A DNA stretch of 9,681 nt from Bacteroidota bacterium (GCA_003456055.1 DMPG01000171.1:1165-10845); one strand, 5' to 3'; shown: positions 1 through 7,976, numbered from the stretch's first letter. Program-made: numbers and translations. The notes: a model not told the origin generated them from the letters alone.

Positions 1-27
1 TAGAAAAGACTCCACTTCTTATATATA

Positions 28-69
28 AAAAAAATCCTGCTAAATTGAAAGATTTAGCAGGATTTTTTT
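28..69. terminator. Strong bidirectional intrinsic terminator hairpin
   Basis: A perfect 14-base-pair inverted repeat (32-45 with 52-65; core ATCCTGCTAAAT) encloses a 6-base loop and is flanked by an A-run on the left and a T-run on the right, so it can be extended to about 18 pairs. The U-tract exists on both strands, so it could end the minus-strand operon that stops at 180 as well as any plus-strand gene to the left of the window. The bases between it and 180 show no gene or other clear signal. Confidence 0.85.
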
Positions 70-179
70 ATTAGAATCCTAAATCGTTAATTTCCCGAAA
101 CAACCTTTTTGAAGAATAATGAAATAATAAAATTCTATGCCGTGCAAATAGGCTGAATCAAAAATCTCATCATATGAAT

Positions 180-1217
180 TTATTTTAGGAACCTCATTAT
201 TGCATCCGACAATTTAGCACCGCCAAATCGGAATGTATCAATTGCCGGTAACCCGGTCTTGTCTTCAAGTTTTTTTGCTTCGACGGAGCTTTGTTCATCC
301 GTTAATCCAATGGAATTGATGCCAATACCGACAACTTTTGTCGGATGGAAAAATTCAATCACTTGTTCGTGCAGTTTGATAAGTTTGTTGATGTCGGGAA
401 TAGGCAGACCATAATCATCGTGTGTGCGTGTTGGCTGCACACACATAATCATAGCATCCGGCATAGTGCCATGTAATAGTCCAAATGTCACACCGCTGTA
501 TCCTTGGTGTGTAAGTGCTCCTTGACCTTCGACAAAAATATAATCGAATCCTTCGGCGATAGAAGCATCGATACATTTTTCAATCGAGCCGGCAATATAA
601 TCACTGATGATCGCATCAACGGCAATTCCTTTTCCGGAGATCATTATTCCGGTCTGACCTGTTCCAATGAAATCGCTCTTTAGTCCTCTTTTCTGAAATT
701 CGTTATAGACTTGAAGCATCGTCGTCATTTTTCCGATGTTGCAATCTGCACCAACGGTGAGAATTGTTTTTGCTTTTCTCGTGCGATAGTTTCCTTTAGA
801 CACCACTTCATATTCGTGAGGAACTTTACGCCAATCAGTGATCGTAACATTATTTTCATATGCCAATTTCACAAACTCTTCGTTATCCGAAAGAATTGTA
901 TGCAATCCGCTCAGGATATGCATTTTATTTCGAATCGCAGTTTTGATCCATTCGCGCCACATATCCGGTAAGCGTCCAGCCGACGGCGCAATTCCGATCA
1001 ATAAGTGAGTCGGTTGGAATTTTATTCCTGCTTCAACACTTCCAACAACCGGAACATTACCGCCGTATCCAAGAATATCTTGAGCGGTTTTCCCCACTTT
1101 TGTGCTGTCTATGATTGCCACGACTTCACCCGGCATATAAATGATGGCGGCATTTGCCGTTTTTGATCGTAATGGACTGAATCTACCTTCGGCAAGAGCA
1201 AGAATTCTACGTTTCAT
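180..1217 (-). CDS. DUF1611 family P-loop protein (DgcN-like)
   Basis: 345-residue soluble protein of the DUF1611/COG3367 family: an N-terminal Rossmann-like domain followed by a C-terminal P-loop domain. The P-loop is visible as GADCNIGKMT at residues 156-165, and a Walker-B-like VEGQGAL follows at 229-235. A His-Asp-Asp-Tyr stretch (THDDYG, about 265-270) and the glycine-rich C-terminal FRFGGAKL are also typical. From family knowledge, some members have been named DgcN and reported to N-acetylate D-glutamate, acting with a dipeptide-epimerase-like partner (DgcA); no such partner is in this window, so that activity is not claimed here. I chose the ATG at 1217 (MKRRILALAEG). A TTG 24 codons upstream would overlap the methyltransferase gene and adds residues that look unlike the family. 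It is the last gene of the minus-strand block, 50 bases after the methyltransferase stop. The ribosome binding site is weak. Family is sure, function is not. Confidence 0.87.
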   Translation of the reverse strand: MKRRILALAEGRFSPLRSKTANAAIIYMPGEVVAIIDSTKVGKTAQDILGYGGNVPVVGSVEAGIKFQPTHLLIGIAPSAGRLPDMWREWIKTAIRNKMHILSGLHTILSDNEEFVKLAYENNVTITDWRKVPHEYEVVSKGNYRTRKAKTILTVGADCNIGKMTTMLQVYNEFQKRGLKSDFIGTGQTGIMISGKGIAVDAIISDYIAGSIEKCIDASIAEGFDYIFVEGQGALTHQGYSGVTFGLLHGTMPDAMIMCVQPTRTHDDYGLPIPDINKLIKLHEQVIEFFHPTKVVGIGINSIGLTDEQSSVEAKKLEDKTGLPAIDTFRFGGAKLSDAIMRFLK

Positions 1218-1267
1218 AGTTATGATACTTTTATCTTTAATATGTTTTAAAAACAATTTATGATCAT

Positions 1268-2188
1268 TCACAGACTGTTGCGTTCCCAAAAAACTCCGTC
1301 CACAAAACCTTGAATTGTCGTATCATCATCAGCCATTGCTAAACGCTTCTCTGAAATAGAAGCAAATTTTTCATCAATTTCAATTCCTAAATACTCCCTC
1401 CCTAATTTTTTTGCAACAACCGATGTTGTTCCTGAACCGAGGAATGGATCGAACACTACGTCATCTTTTTTTGTACTCGCCAATATGATCTTCGCTAAAA
1501 GTTTTTCGGGTTTTTGTGTCGGGTGTTCGGTGTTTTCCGACATTGACCAAAACGGAACGGTCAGATCGCTCCACAAATTTGACGGGTGTGTAAGACGAAA
1601 GTTTCCACTTTCAGATTTTTTCCAATCTTTGGGATTTCCATGATCGGTATACGGGGCAATTACTTTGCGTTTCAGTTTCACTGCATCGAGATTAAATGTA
1701 AATTTATCCGACAGTGTACAGAACCAAATATCTTCAGAAGCATTCTTCCAATTCGCTTTTGCACCGCGCCCTTTCTCCCGTTCCCACGTGATCCTATTCC
1801 TGACGATAAAATATTTTTCCGCAATTTCTTGTATCGCTCTTGACGAGCGCCAATCACCGCAAATATAGATCGATGCTGTTGGTTTTAATAGGCGGACTAA
1901 TTTTGAAAGCCACGAGTCCATCCATTCTGCATATTCAAGGTGTGATGTTGCACGAAATGTATCGGTATTGAATTTCTTTGTAAGATTATACGGAGGGTCA
2001 AGAAATAAGAGATCAACAAATGAATCCGGAAGAAATTCTGATACATCATTAATACTTTGATTGATCGTTGTGCCAAGCACATGAGAGACATCAGTAAGAG
2101 TTTTCAATTCAAGAAGGCGTTTCTTGAATTTCAATCGTTCGGTATTGGTGAGCGTAATGGTTTTGTTACGCGGGGCTTTTTTTGTCAT
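1268..2188 (-). CDS. Beta-class DNA amino-methyltransferase (orphan)
   Basis: 306-residue S-adenosylmethionine-dependent DNA methyltransferase of the N6_N4_Mtase family. The catalytic motif IV, LFLDPPYN, lies near the N-terminus (DPPY at 64-67) and the AdoMet-binding motif FDPFLGSGTT near the C-terminus (246-255), preceded by HPTQKPEKLL (222-231, motif X region). This order defines the beta class. DPPY is most often seen in N6-adenine enzymes, though N4-cytosine methylation is not excluded. The segment between the motifs (about 110-215) would carry target recognition; the target cannot be read from sequence. No endonuclease or specificity gene is adjacent on either side, so it looks like a solitary methylase, with a possible role in gene regulation, replication timing or protection. 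The ATG at 2188 lies 49 bases after the xerD stop; an AAAGG lies about 13 bases upstream, rather far for a ribosome binding site. The frame is intact. Confidence 0.93.
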   Translation of the reverse strand: MTKKAPRNKTITLTNTERLKFKKRLLELKTLTDVSHVLGTTINQSINDVSEFLPDSFVDLLFLDPPYNLTKKFNTDTFRATSHLEYAEWMDSWLSKLVRLLKPTASIYICGDWRSSRAIQEIAEKYFIVRNRITWEREKGRGAKANWKNASEDIWFCTLSDKFTFNLDAVKLKRKVIAPYTDHGNPKDWKKSESGNFRLTHPSNLWSDLTVPFWSMSENTEHPTQKPEKLLAKIILASTKKDDVVFDPFLGSGTTSVVAKKLGREYLGIEIDEKFASISEKRLAMADDDTTIQGFVDGVFWERNSL

Positions 2189-2237
2189 ACGTAAAATAGA
2201 ACCTTTGGGATGCTTAATGGAATTTGTGAATATACGA

Positions 2238-3140
2238 TCATGCTCGCGGATGGAATTGTTTGTGCTGCTGTTTTAAATGTTCCCGGTCGATATGAGTATA
2301 AATTTGTGTTGTTGAAATATCTGCATGGCCAAGCATTTCCTGTACAGAACGTAGATCGGCCCCTCCCTCAAGAAGATGTGTGGCAAATGAGTGACGAAAT
2401 GTATGAGGATGAATTTCCTTTTTTATCCCCGCTCTGCGGGTATAATCCGTAACGATCTGCCAGATTGAAATACGGGAGATTGGCGTTCCACGAAAATTCA
2501 GGAACACTGCATCATTCGAGCGTTTTCCCGCAGCCAGTGCTGCACGCAAGCGTCTTTTATATTCGTTGATCCATTTCAAAGCAAATTCGCCGATCGGGAC
2601 AAGGCGTTCCTTTGAACCTTTACCGAATACTCGGACAAGTTGTTGTTCTTCCAGAATATTTGTCAGTGTCAGACCGGTTAATTCTGAAACGCGTATACCG
2701 GTTGCATATAACGTTTCCAAGATCGCTCTGTCACGCCAGACAAATTTTGTTGCTGTGGGAGATGATGGGTCAGCAGCGTTAAGAATTTGATCAATCTCTT
2801 CAATGCTCAAAACGTCGGGAAGATGTTTTCCTTTTTTGGGAAGTTCAATATTCTGCGTTGGATCGAAATGAACTTTTTTTTCACCGACAAGGAATTTATG
2901 TAATCCTTTGATTGCAGAAATATTGCGCGCTATACTTTTGGGAGACAGACCAAGTTCTCGAAGGGTTCGTATAAATGCCGAAACATGTTCTTCTTCAACG
3001 TGATCAAATTTTTCAATTCCTTGGTCGTTGAGGAACAAAATATATCGATTAATGTCCCGTTCATACGCTTCAACCGAATTTCCTGCAAGACTTTTTTCAA
3101 GTTGAATGAAACGATAATACGATTGTTTATCGAACTTCAT
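2238..3140 (-). CDS. xerD: Site-specific tyrosine recombinase XerD
   Basis: 300-residue tyrosine recombinase of the usual XerC/XerD length. The N-terminal SAM-like core-binding domain covers about residues 1-90 and the catalytic domain about 108-295. The full catalytic set is visible: Arg150 in ATGIRVSEL, the beta-hairpin lysine Lys174 in GKGSKER, His246 and Arg249 in HPHTFRH, His272 in LGHADISTTQ, and the nucleophile Tyr281 in IYTH. The C-terminal end ...HPRA and the STTQIYTH context resemble XerD more than XerC. Known role: with XerC it resolves chromosome dimers at dif near the terminus, under FtsK control. No dif-like site is seen in the window. The ATG overlaps the stop of pgpH (ATGA), implying translational coupling. 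The absence of phage or integron genes argues for the housekeeping enzyme rather than an integrase. Confidence 0.93.
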   Translation of the reverse strand: MKFDKQSYYRFIQLEKSLAGNSVEAYERDINRYILFLNDQGIEKFDHVEEEHVSAFIRTLRELGLSPKSIARNISAIKGLHKFLVGEKKVHFDPTQNIELPKKGKHLPDVLSIEEIDQILNAADPSSPTATKFVWRDRAILETLYATGIRVSELTGLTLTNILEEQQLVRVFGKGSKERLVPIGEFALKWINEYKRRLRAALAAGKRSNDAVFLNFRGTPISRISIWQIVTDYTRRAGIKKEIHPHTFRHSFATHLLEGGADLRSVQEMLGHADISTTQIYTHIDREHLKQQHKQFHPRA

Positions 3141-5464
3141 TTGAGATCGATATTATCAATGGTGCGCTGCAATCGTTTCTCTGTTCCGTCAGCAGGGTCT
3201 GTAATACGTTTCGAACGTTCCGTTTCATTCCCATCGTAACCGTTCGCCGGTGCGATAGTCTCTTTTTCCGGATACTGCAACCGAGAATGATGTATCCCAA
3301 CAAGGATCTTTACAAAGCTTTCTTTAATACGATTCAGATCCCGTAGATTTAAGGTGCATTCATCAAGTTCACCTTCCAACAACCGCTGCTTTATCAATGC
3401 ATCAACATTTGCTTCAATTTTATCAATGGTTGGCTCAATGATCGCCCTAGTCGATGCCTCAACTCCGTCGGACAGCATAACAATAGCAGTTTCTTTTGTT
3501 GTTGGTTTCGGTCCTGGATAACGGAAATCATTCTCGTTCACGTCGCCTTTGTTCTTTTTCTGACGGACTGCTTTTTCATAGAAGAACCCGATATGATTTG
3601 TACCATGATGCATCACAATAAAATCCATAACGTTAGAAGGAAGATTATGATCTTTTGCAAGCGCAATTCCATCTTCGATGTGAGCAGCAATAATACGGGC
3701 GCTTTTTCGCGGACTCATCGTGCGATGTTTATTCTCTGTCCCAAGTTGATTTTCAACAAATAATTCCGGGTTCATCATTTTGCCAATATCGTGATACAAG
3801 CCTCCAACACGCGCCAAGGTTCCGTTGGCTCCAATGGCATCGGCTGCGGATTCAGCCAATGTGGATACACTTACACTATGATGAAATGAACCCGGCGCTT
3901 TGTGCAGCAGATCCTTTAACAGAGGATTGTTCAAATCGGAAAGATCAACAAGCGTCAGTTCAGTGGAGATCTTAAATATTTTCTCCATGAAGATCAGTAA
4001 TCCATACGTGATCATTGGGGAAAGGATTGCATTGAATGATGCAACAAGCAATTGATTTCCCAATATCTCCATCGATTCATATCGCTCCAACCCGAGCGCA
4101 ATGATCGTAATTGCGTATCCAATGAACACAAAAATAATCGAACGAAATATTTGTGTTCGTTTTTTAATGTCTCTCACGGTGTAGATAGCAAAAGCACCTG
4201 CAACAAGTGAAGAAAGCGCGATGCTATAATCATTCCCACGGATTCCGGCCACAAGAAGAGAAAGAACAACCGTACTGTAAAATGCAACACGTGAATCAAA
4301 AATAATTGTCAAGATCATTGAAACAGCCGGGATCACGATCAAGTATCGAAGCGGAAGATCTCCTGAGATTTGCACCGTAAGAAATGCAATAAAAGCGGTG
4401 AAAAGAAAAAGGAGTGAGATCAACAGGAGTTTTGCATTATCGTTATAGATCTTTTTTCTAAACAGGAATATATACATCGCAATCATCCACATGATTGCAA
4501 AGATGCGAAGAGACTTCCCAAGGAATGTTACATACACATTGATACCGGCACCGCGCTCTTCTTTCGCTTTGCGCATGGAATCCAGTTTCAATTTTATCTC
4601 CGGCGTGATGCGTTCCCGCTTTGCAATAATGCGTTCGCTCTCGCTGATCGCACCGACTGTTCGCGGAACAAGATCCTCCGCAAATTGTATTTCCCGTTCA
4701 GTCTGCTCTTTTTGGTAGATGAGATTCGGTGATAAGAATGTCAGGGCGATCTTCATTGCCAATGAAACCGTGTCGTTCTCTCTCTTATATCCGCTAATAA
4801 ATGTCTGTTGAACAGATTTCCCCAGCTCATATTTATCCAAATATTTGTTCAGCGGAACAATCTGTTCATTTGTTCTCTTTCTTTTCGCGATCAATTCATC
4901 ATCACGGAATTGGGATTTTCGGACATCAACAATTCCCTGCAGATACAATCCGTTTACGACCAGTAAAACATCGCGACGCAGTTTTTCAAGGGAATATGTA
5001 GGCGGTGTACCCAATTTCCGGCGTTCAGCATTTCGCAAAATCCATAATGTTCTCCATTCGGAATCGCGAAATTGGATCGGAAAATTTTCCAATACCGCTT
5101 TAACCTCACTCTCATCTTCTTTCCGCCGATCGATGATCCTTTCAAGAACTTTAAAAAATCGTTGCAACGAATCGAGATTTTCTTCAACTACCGATTGGTT
5201 CTCTTCAAATACTTTATAGACTTTATTCGAGGCAAGCTCGCGTTCTCGTTGATATTCGCGATCATCTTTATAAATAGGGAATGCAAATGGCGCATACAGA
5301 TCGTTTTCCGCCCAGATCATCCCCACAGGATAATCGGATTCGACGGAAAGACCTTGCGGAAACATCAATGCAATAATTACAACAAATGAACCCAAAATGA
5401 TCCACTTTGCCGTTAGACTGTTTTGTTCGCTTAATGAATGTATTAGACGGGAAATTTTTTGCAT
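3137..5464 (-). CDS. pgpH: Membrane HD-domain c-di-AMP phosphodiesterase, PgpH type
   Basis: 775-residue inner-membrane protein with the 7TMR-HDED / 7TM / HD architecture. One N-terminal membrane segment (about 21-40) is followed by a large extracytoplasmic region (about 41-315) rich in charged residues, then seven hydrophobic segments (about 320-497), then a cytoplasmic HD domain. The metal-binding set is complete and in the order known for PgpH: His529 in SFHHS, His558-Asp559 in YHDIGK, His595 in AAHIEDG, His619-His620 in VMHHG, and Asp666 in LSDGVEA. In characterised relatives this domain hydrolyses cyclic di-AMP to pApA, linking the nucleotide to potassium and osmotic balance and wall integrity; that function is inferred here. 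A charged, probably disordered tail (about 735-775) ends in the ATGA overlap with xerD. It is the first gene of the minus-strand block. Its start, ATG at 5464, agrees with the membrane segment, but no clear Shine-Dalgarno sequence precedes it. Confidence 0.92.
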   Translation of the reverse strand: MQKISRLIHSLSEQNSLTAKWIILGSFVVIIALMFPQGLSVESDYPVGMIWAENDLYAPFAFPIYKDDREYQRERELASNKVYKVFEENQSVVEENLDSLQRFFKVLERIIDRRKEDESEVKAVLENFPIQFRDSEWRTLWILRNAERRKLGTPPTYSLEKLRRDVLLVVNGLYLQGIVDVRKSQFRDDELIAKRKRTNEQIVPLNKYLDKYELGKSVQQTFISGYKRENDTVSLAMKIALTFLSPNLIYQKEQTEREIQFAEDLVPRTVGAISESERIIAKRERITPEIKLKLDSMRKAKEERGAGINVYVTFLGKSLRIFAIMWMIAMYIFLFRKKIYNDNAKLLLISLLFLFTAFIAFLTVQISGDLPLRYLIVIPAVSMILTIIFDSRVAFYSTVVLSLLVAGIRGNDYSIALSSLVAGAFAIYTVRDIKKRTQIFRSIIFVFIGYAITIIALGLERYESMEILGNQLLVASFNAILSPMITYGLLIFMEKIFKISTELTLVDLSDLNNPLLKDLLHKAPGSFHHSVSVSTLAESAADAIGANGTLARVGGLYHDIGKMMNPELFVENQLGTENKHRTMSPRKSARIIAAHIEDGIALAKDHNLPSNVMDFIVMHHGTNHIGFFYEKAVRQKKNKGDVNENDFRYPGPKPTTKETAIVMLSDGVEASTRAIIEPTIDKIEANVDALIKQRLLEGELDECTLNLRDLNRIKESFVKILVGIHHSRLQYPEKETIAPANGYDGNETERSKRITDPADGTEKRLQRTIDNIDLK

Positions 5465-5763
5465 AAGAATTAAATCAATATGAAAAGAAAAAGAGAGAGA
5501 GGCAAGATTCAGTTCAGATGATAAACGATATAATAAAAGAAATTTCTTAGAGACATCTCAACATTATGGAATCATTATTGTGACGAACTTCGTGAGGTTT
5601 GGTTCCATGGAATTGTCACACTTCGACTCCGCTCAGTATTTCAATTCTTAATAGCAATCATTGTTGAGACTGTTTCTGATAAAATCTGGTACAATTACTT
5701 TAACCTTTGTTTATCATTCGTTATATTCATACGTATTCATTCACTCTGTTCATTGGAATTATT
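5465..5763. promoter_or_regulatory. Divergent intergenic region between pgpH and rsmA
   Basis: About 300 non-coding bases separate the two outward-facing blocks, so promoters for both should lie here. Weak candidates: for rsmA, TTGAGA (5664-5669) and TACAAT (5690-5695) with a 20-base spacer; for pgpH on the minus strand, TTGAGA (complement of 5556-5561) and TATTAT (complement of 5530-5535), also with a 20-base spacer. A perfect TATAAT on the plus strand at 5529-5534 lacks a good -35. The spacers are longer than the usual sigma70 optimum, so none is assigned firmly. A short GA-repeat tract at 5493-5501 gives the pgpH leader a pyrimidine-rich stretch. The middle carries the inverted-repeat element listed separately. 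Confidence 0.4.
5579..5638. repeat. Structured extragenic palindromic element (REP-like)
   Basis: TGTGAC at 5579-5584 pairs with GTCACA at 5615-5620; the helix can be extended inward to 8 pairs with one G-T. Inside are two smaller inverted repeats: AACTT/AGGTT (5586-5590 with 5595-5599, one wobble) and the palindrome TTCCATGGAA (5603-5612). The following CTTCGACTCCGCTCAG (5621-5636) is more GC-rich than its surroundings and resembles a motif I associate with dispersed extragenic repeats in many bacterial genomes; that resemblance is from memory. Only one copy occurs in the window, so repeat status is unproven. It could instead be an RNA structure or operator for one of the flanking genes. Confidence 0.35.
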
Positions 5764-6588
5764 ATGCTTCACCGCCCAAAAAAGTCACTCGGTCAAAATT
5801 TTCTGCAGGACGAAAATGTTGCCCACAAGATCGTTAAATTATTCAATCCGATTGAAGGTGATCGTGTCGTTGAAATCGGTCCTGGAAAAGGGGCGCTGAC
5901 GGCATTATTGCTCAATACACTCCCCCATATTACGGCAATTGAACTGGATGATGACCTCGCTCCTCTATTACAGGAGCAATTTGGCGAAAAGATCACGATC
6001 ATTCATCAAAGTATCCTTGATGTTTCATTGCCGGACCTTCAGGCTCAACTTGGCAAACCAATTCGCTTGATCGGAAATATCCCTTATAACATCACTACTC
6101 CAATCCTGTTCCATGTTGTTGATTCACTCCCTGCAACAAAGGATTTTATGGTGATGATGCAGACTGAAGTTGCACAACGTATTGTGGCAAAACCACGCAC
6201 AAAAGAATACGGTATTCTTTCCGTTTTACTTCAATATTACAGCACTCCAAAGATCCAGTTCGCCGTTTCAAAAAATTCTTTTTTCCCCATACCAAACGTC
6301 TCATCTGCAATTTTACATCTTGATTTTGAAAAACCGTTCCCACTAAGAGCAAACAATGATCAGCTCTTTAGAAAGATCGTACGCGGAACATTTGGAATGC
6401 GGAGAAAAACCTTACGGAACGGATTAAAAGGAATTCACGTGCCGATAACCGAATTTGAAAGACTCTCTGTTGACCTTGAACTGCGACCAGAGGAACTAAC
6501 AGTAGCGGATTTCGTCAAACTTAGCGACGAATTAATAGAATTTGCCCCTCAAATATTGAATATCCAGACGGAGGAATCCGATGACTGA
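5764..6588 (+). CDS. rsmA: 16S rRNA dimethyladenosine transferase RsmA/KsgA
   Basis: 274-residue cytoplasmic enzyme of the normal family length. It dimethylates two adjacent adenines in the 3'-terminal hairpin of 16S rRNA during late assembly of the small ribosomal subunit, using S-adenosylmethionine. The N-terminal KKSLGQNFL (6-14), motif I EIGPGKG (37-43), an acidic IELD (59-62), the catalytic motif IV NIPYNI (105-110), FFPIPNVSSAI (173-183) and the C-terminal GTFGMRRKTLRN (208-219) are all present. The ATG at 5764 (MLHRPKKS) matches the family start; an upstream in-frame TTG at 5707 would add 19 hydrophobic residues unlike the family and is rejected. A modest GGA lies about 10 bases upstream. 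It is the first gene of the plus-strand block, and its end contains the ribosome binding site and start of mgtE. Confidence 0.96.
   Translation: MLHRPKKSLGQNFLQDENVAHKIVKLFNPIEGDRVVEIGPGKGALTALLLNTLPHITAIELDDDLAPLLQEQFGEKITIIHQSILDVSLPDLQAQLGKPIRLIGNIPYNITTPILFHVVDSLPATKDFMVMMQTEVAQRIVAKPRTKEYGILSVLLQYYSTPKIQFAVSKNSFFPIPNVSSAILHLDFEKPFPLRANNDQLFRKIVRGTFGMRRKTLRNGLKGIHVPITEFERLSVDLELRPEELTVADFVKLSDELIEFAPQILNIQTEESDD
6570..6583 (+). promoter_or_regulatory. Strong Shine-Dalgarno of mgtE inside the rsmA end
   Basis: GGAGG lies 6 bases before the mgtE ATG at 6581, within the last codons of rsmA. It is the clearest ribosome binding site in the window. It fixes the mgtE start despite the 8-base overlap, and implies the two genes share one transcript. 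Confidence 0.8.
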
Positions 6589-7969
6589 AGAAACATACAA
6601 ACCGCAGGAACTCATTGAGGTTGATGATGAATTAATGGACGATCTCCGCGATCTTATCCAAACAAAATCAGATTTTCTGATTAAGAACATCCTGAACGAT
6701 CTCTACCCTACAGATATCGCACACATTATCGGACGTCTTGAATTTGAAGAGGGAGATTATCTTTTTTCGTTACTATCACCGGAAGATCAAGGACGGGTAA
6801 TCGTTGAGTTAGATGACGATCATCGCGAACATTTTCTTGAAACACTCAAAAGTCATCAAATTACCGATATCGTTGAAGAACTGCCGTCCGATGAAGCAAC
6901 CGATATCGTCTCTGAACTTTCCGATGAAAAAGCGGAAGCGGTGTTGGACGAACTAAGCGTTGAAGATTCTCAAGATCTGAAAGAGCTGCTGCAATATGAC
7001 GAGAACACCGCCGGCGGTTTGATGCAGAAAGAAGTGATCACTGTTCAGCAAAAAGATACAGTGAAGAAAGCAATTCAAGCGGTGCGTCGAGCTGTCAAAG
7101 AAGATGAGGGACAGCATTTTTATTTCGTGTATGTTGTTGATGAAAATGACAAACTGGTTGGTTCATTATCGATCTCTAATCTCATTCTTCTTTCGCCTGC
7201 GCGACGAATCTATAAAGTAATGGACACTGATATTATCAGTGTAAAAACAGACGTCGATCAAGAAGAAGTTGCGAACATCTTCAAAAAATATAATCTTGTT
7301 GCGGCACCGGTCGTCGATTTTTCCGGAAGAGTTGTAGGAAGAATTACTGTTGACGATATCGTTGACGTTATTGAAGAAGAAGCATCTGAAGATATCTTTC
7401 GGCTTGGTGGTGTTGGTATCAATGAACGTCTCTCAACACCACCTCTTGTTTCACTGCGTAAACGATTGCCCTGGTTATCGGTCTATCTTGTCACAGGATT
7501 AATCACTTCCAGTATTATCAATATCTTTCATTCGACCATTGAATCCTTGGTAATCCTTGCCGCACTGATGCCGCTGGTTGCAGGAATGGGCGGAAATGCC
7601 GGAACACAAGCGATCACATTAATGGTCCGCGGTATCGCACTCGGAGAAGTTGATTTTTCCAACGCACGAAAAGCACTGTTCAAAGAACTTTCTGTCGGAT
7701 TATTGAATGGTGCGCTGGTCGGATTTTTAGCCGGAACAGTCGTTGCACTGGTGTACGGAAATATTATCCTTGGCGTTGTGATGTGCCTTGCAATGATCAC
7801 CAACTTGTTCATTGCAGCATTAATGGGAACACTTGTTCCCCTCGGATTAAAATGGGCTAAAATTGATCCTGCTCTGGCATCAGCGGTACTTGTGACAACC
7901 TGCACCGATGTATTTGGGTTCGTTTCATTCTTAGGATTCGCTACGCTTTTTCTTTCAATGCTAACGTAG
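6581..7969 (+). CDS. mgtE: Magnesium transporter MgtE
   Basis: 462-residue inner-membrane Mg2+ channel of standard MgtE length and domain order. A cytoplasmic, acidic, helical N domain (about 15-145) contains the repeated EELPSDEATDIV / ELSDEKAEAVLDEL pattern. Two CBS domains follow (about 148-208 and 212-268), then a linker helix and a membrane domain of about five segments from residue 297. The signature GMGGNAGTQ (335-343) and the pore-lining aspartate in TTCTDVFGF (Asp443, which I align with the ion-binding aspartate of the Thermus protein) are present. In studied members the N and CBS domains sense cytoplasmic Mg2+ and close the pore when it is plentiful. It overlaps rsmA by 8 bases and is followed 7 bases later by the PAP2 gene. 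Co-expression with a ribosome-maturation enzyme is plausible since ribosomes hold much of the cell's Mg2+, but that link is an inference. Confidence 0.96.
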   Translation: MTEETYKPQELIEVDDELMDDLRDLIQTKSDFLIKNILNDLYPTDIAHIIGRLEFEEGDYLFSLLSPEDQGRVIVELDDDHREHFLETLKSHQITDIVEELPSDEATDIVSELSDEKAEAVLDELSVEDSQDLKELLQYDENTAGGLMQKEVITVQQKDTVKKAIQAVRRAVKEDEGQHFYFVYVVDENDKLVGSLSISNLILLSPARRIYKVMDTDIISVKTDVDQEEVANIFKKYNLVAAPVVDFSGRVVGRITVDDIVDVIEEEASEDIFRLGGVGINERLSTPPLVSLRKRLPWLSVYLVTGLITSSIINIFHSTIESLVILAALMPLVAGMGGNAGTQAITLMVRGIALGEVDFSNARKALFKELSVGLLNGALVGFLAGTVVALVYGNIILGVVMCLAMITNLFIAALMGTLVPLGLKWAKIDPALASAVLVTTCTDVFGFVSFLGFATLFLSMLT

Positions 7970-7976
7970 TATTTCG

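Noticed and set aside
711..971. Plus-strand open frame of 86 codons inside the DUF1611 gene
   Set aside because: Antisense to the P-loop domain coding region; cysteine, histidine and phenylalanine-rich shadow without a recognisable domain.
2210..2452. Plus-strand open frame of 80 codons near the xerD end
   Set aside because: Antisense to the conserved catalytic C-terminus of xerD, with no family resemblance and no supporting context.
2238..3140. xerD as a phage or integron integrase
   Set aside because: Length, full catalytic set and HPRA ending fit housekeeping XerD. No att repeats, cassette array or phage genes are nearby, and both tRNAs are intact without flanking direct repeats.
1268..3140. 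Recombinase plus methyltransferase as a phase-variable or defence module
   Set aside because: I see no inverted repeats bracketing a switchable segment, no specificity subunit and no endonuclease; the recombinase looks like core XerD.
4845..5219. Plus-strand open frame of 124 codons inside pgpH
   Set aside because: It lies wholly antisense to the well-supported pgpH extracytoplasmic region, has no recognisable domain, and its composition mirrors the opposite strand. The same applies to the overlapping plus frame at 5072-5389.
5493..5501. GA repeat upstream of pgpH as a phase-variation tract
   Set aside because: Only about four and a half dinucleotide units, too short to expect frequent slippage.
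7528..7905. Minus-strand open frame of 125 codons inside mgtE
   Set aside because: Antisense to the conserved MgtE membrane domain; its alanine, threonine and proline-rich translation is the expected shadow of membrane-segment codons.
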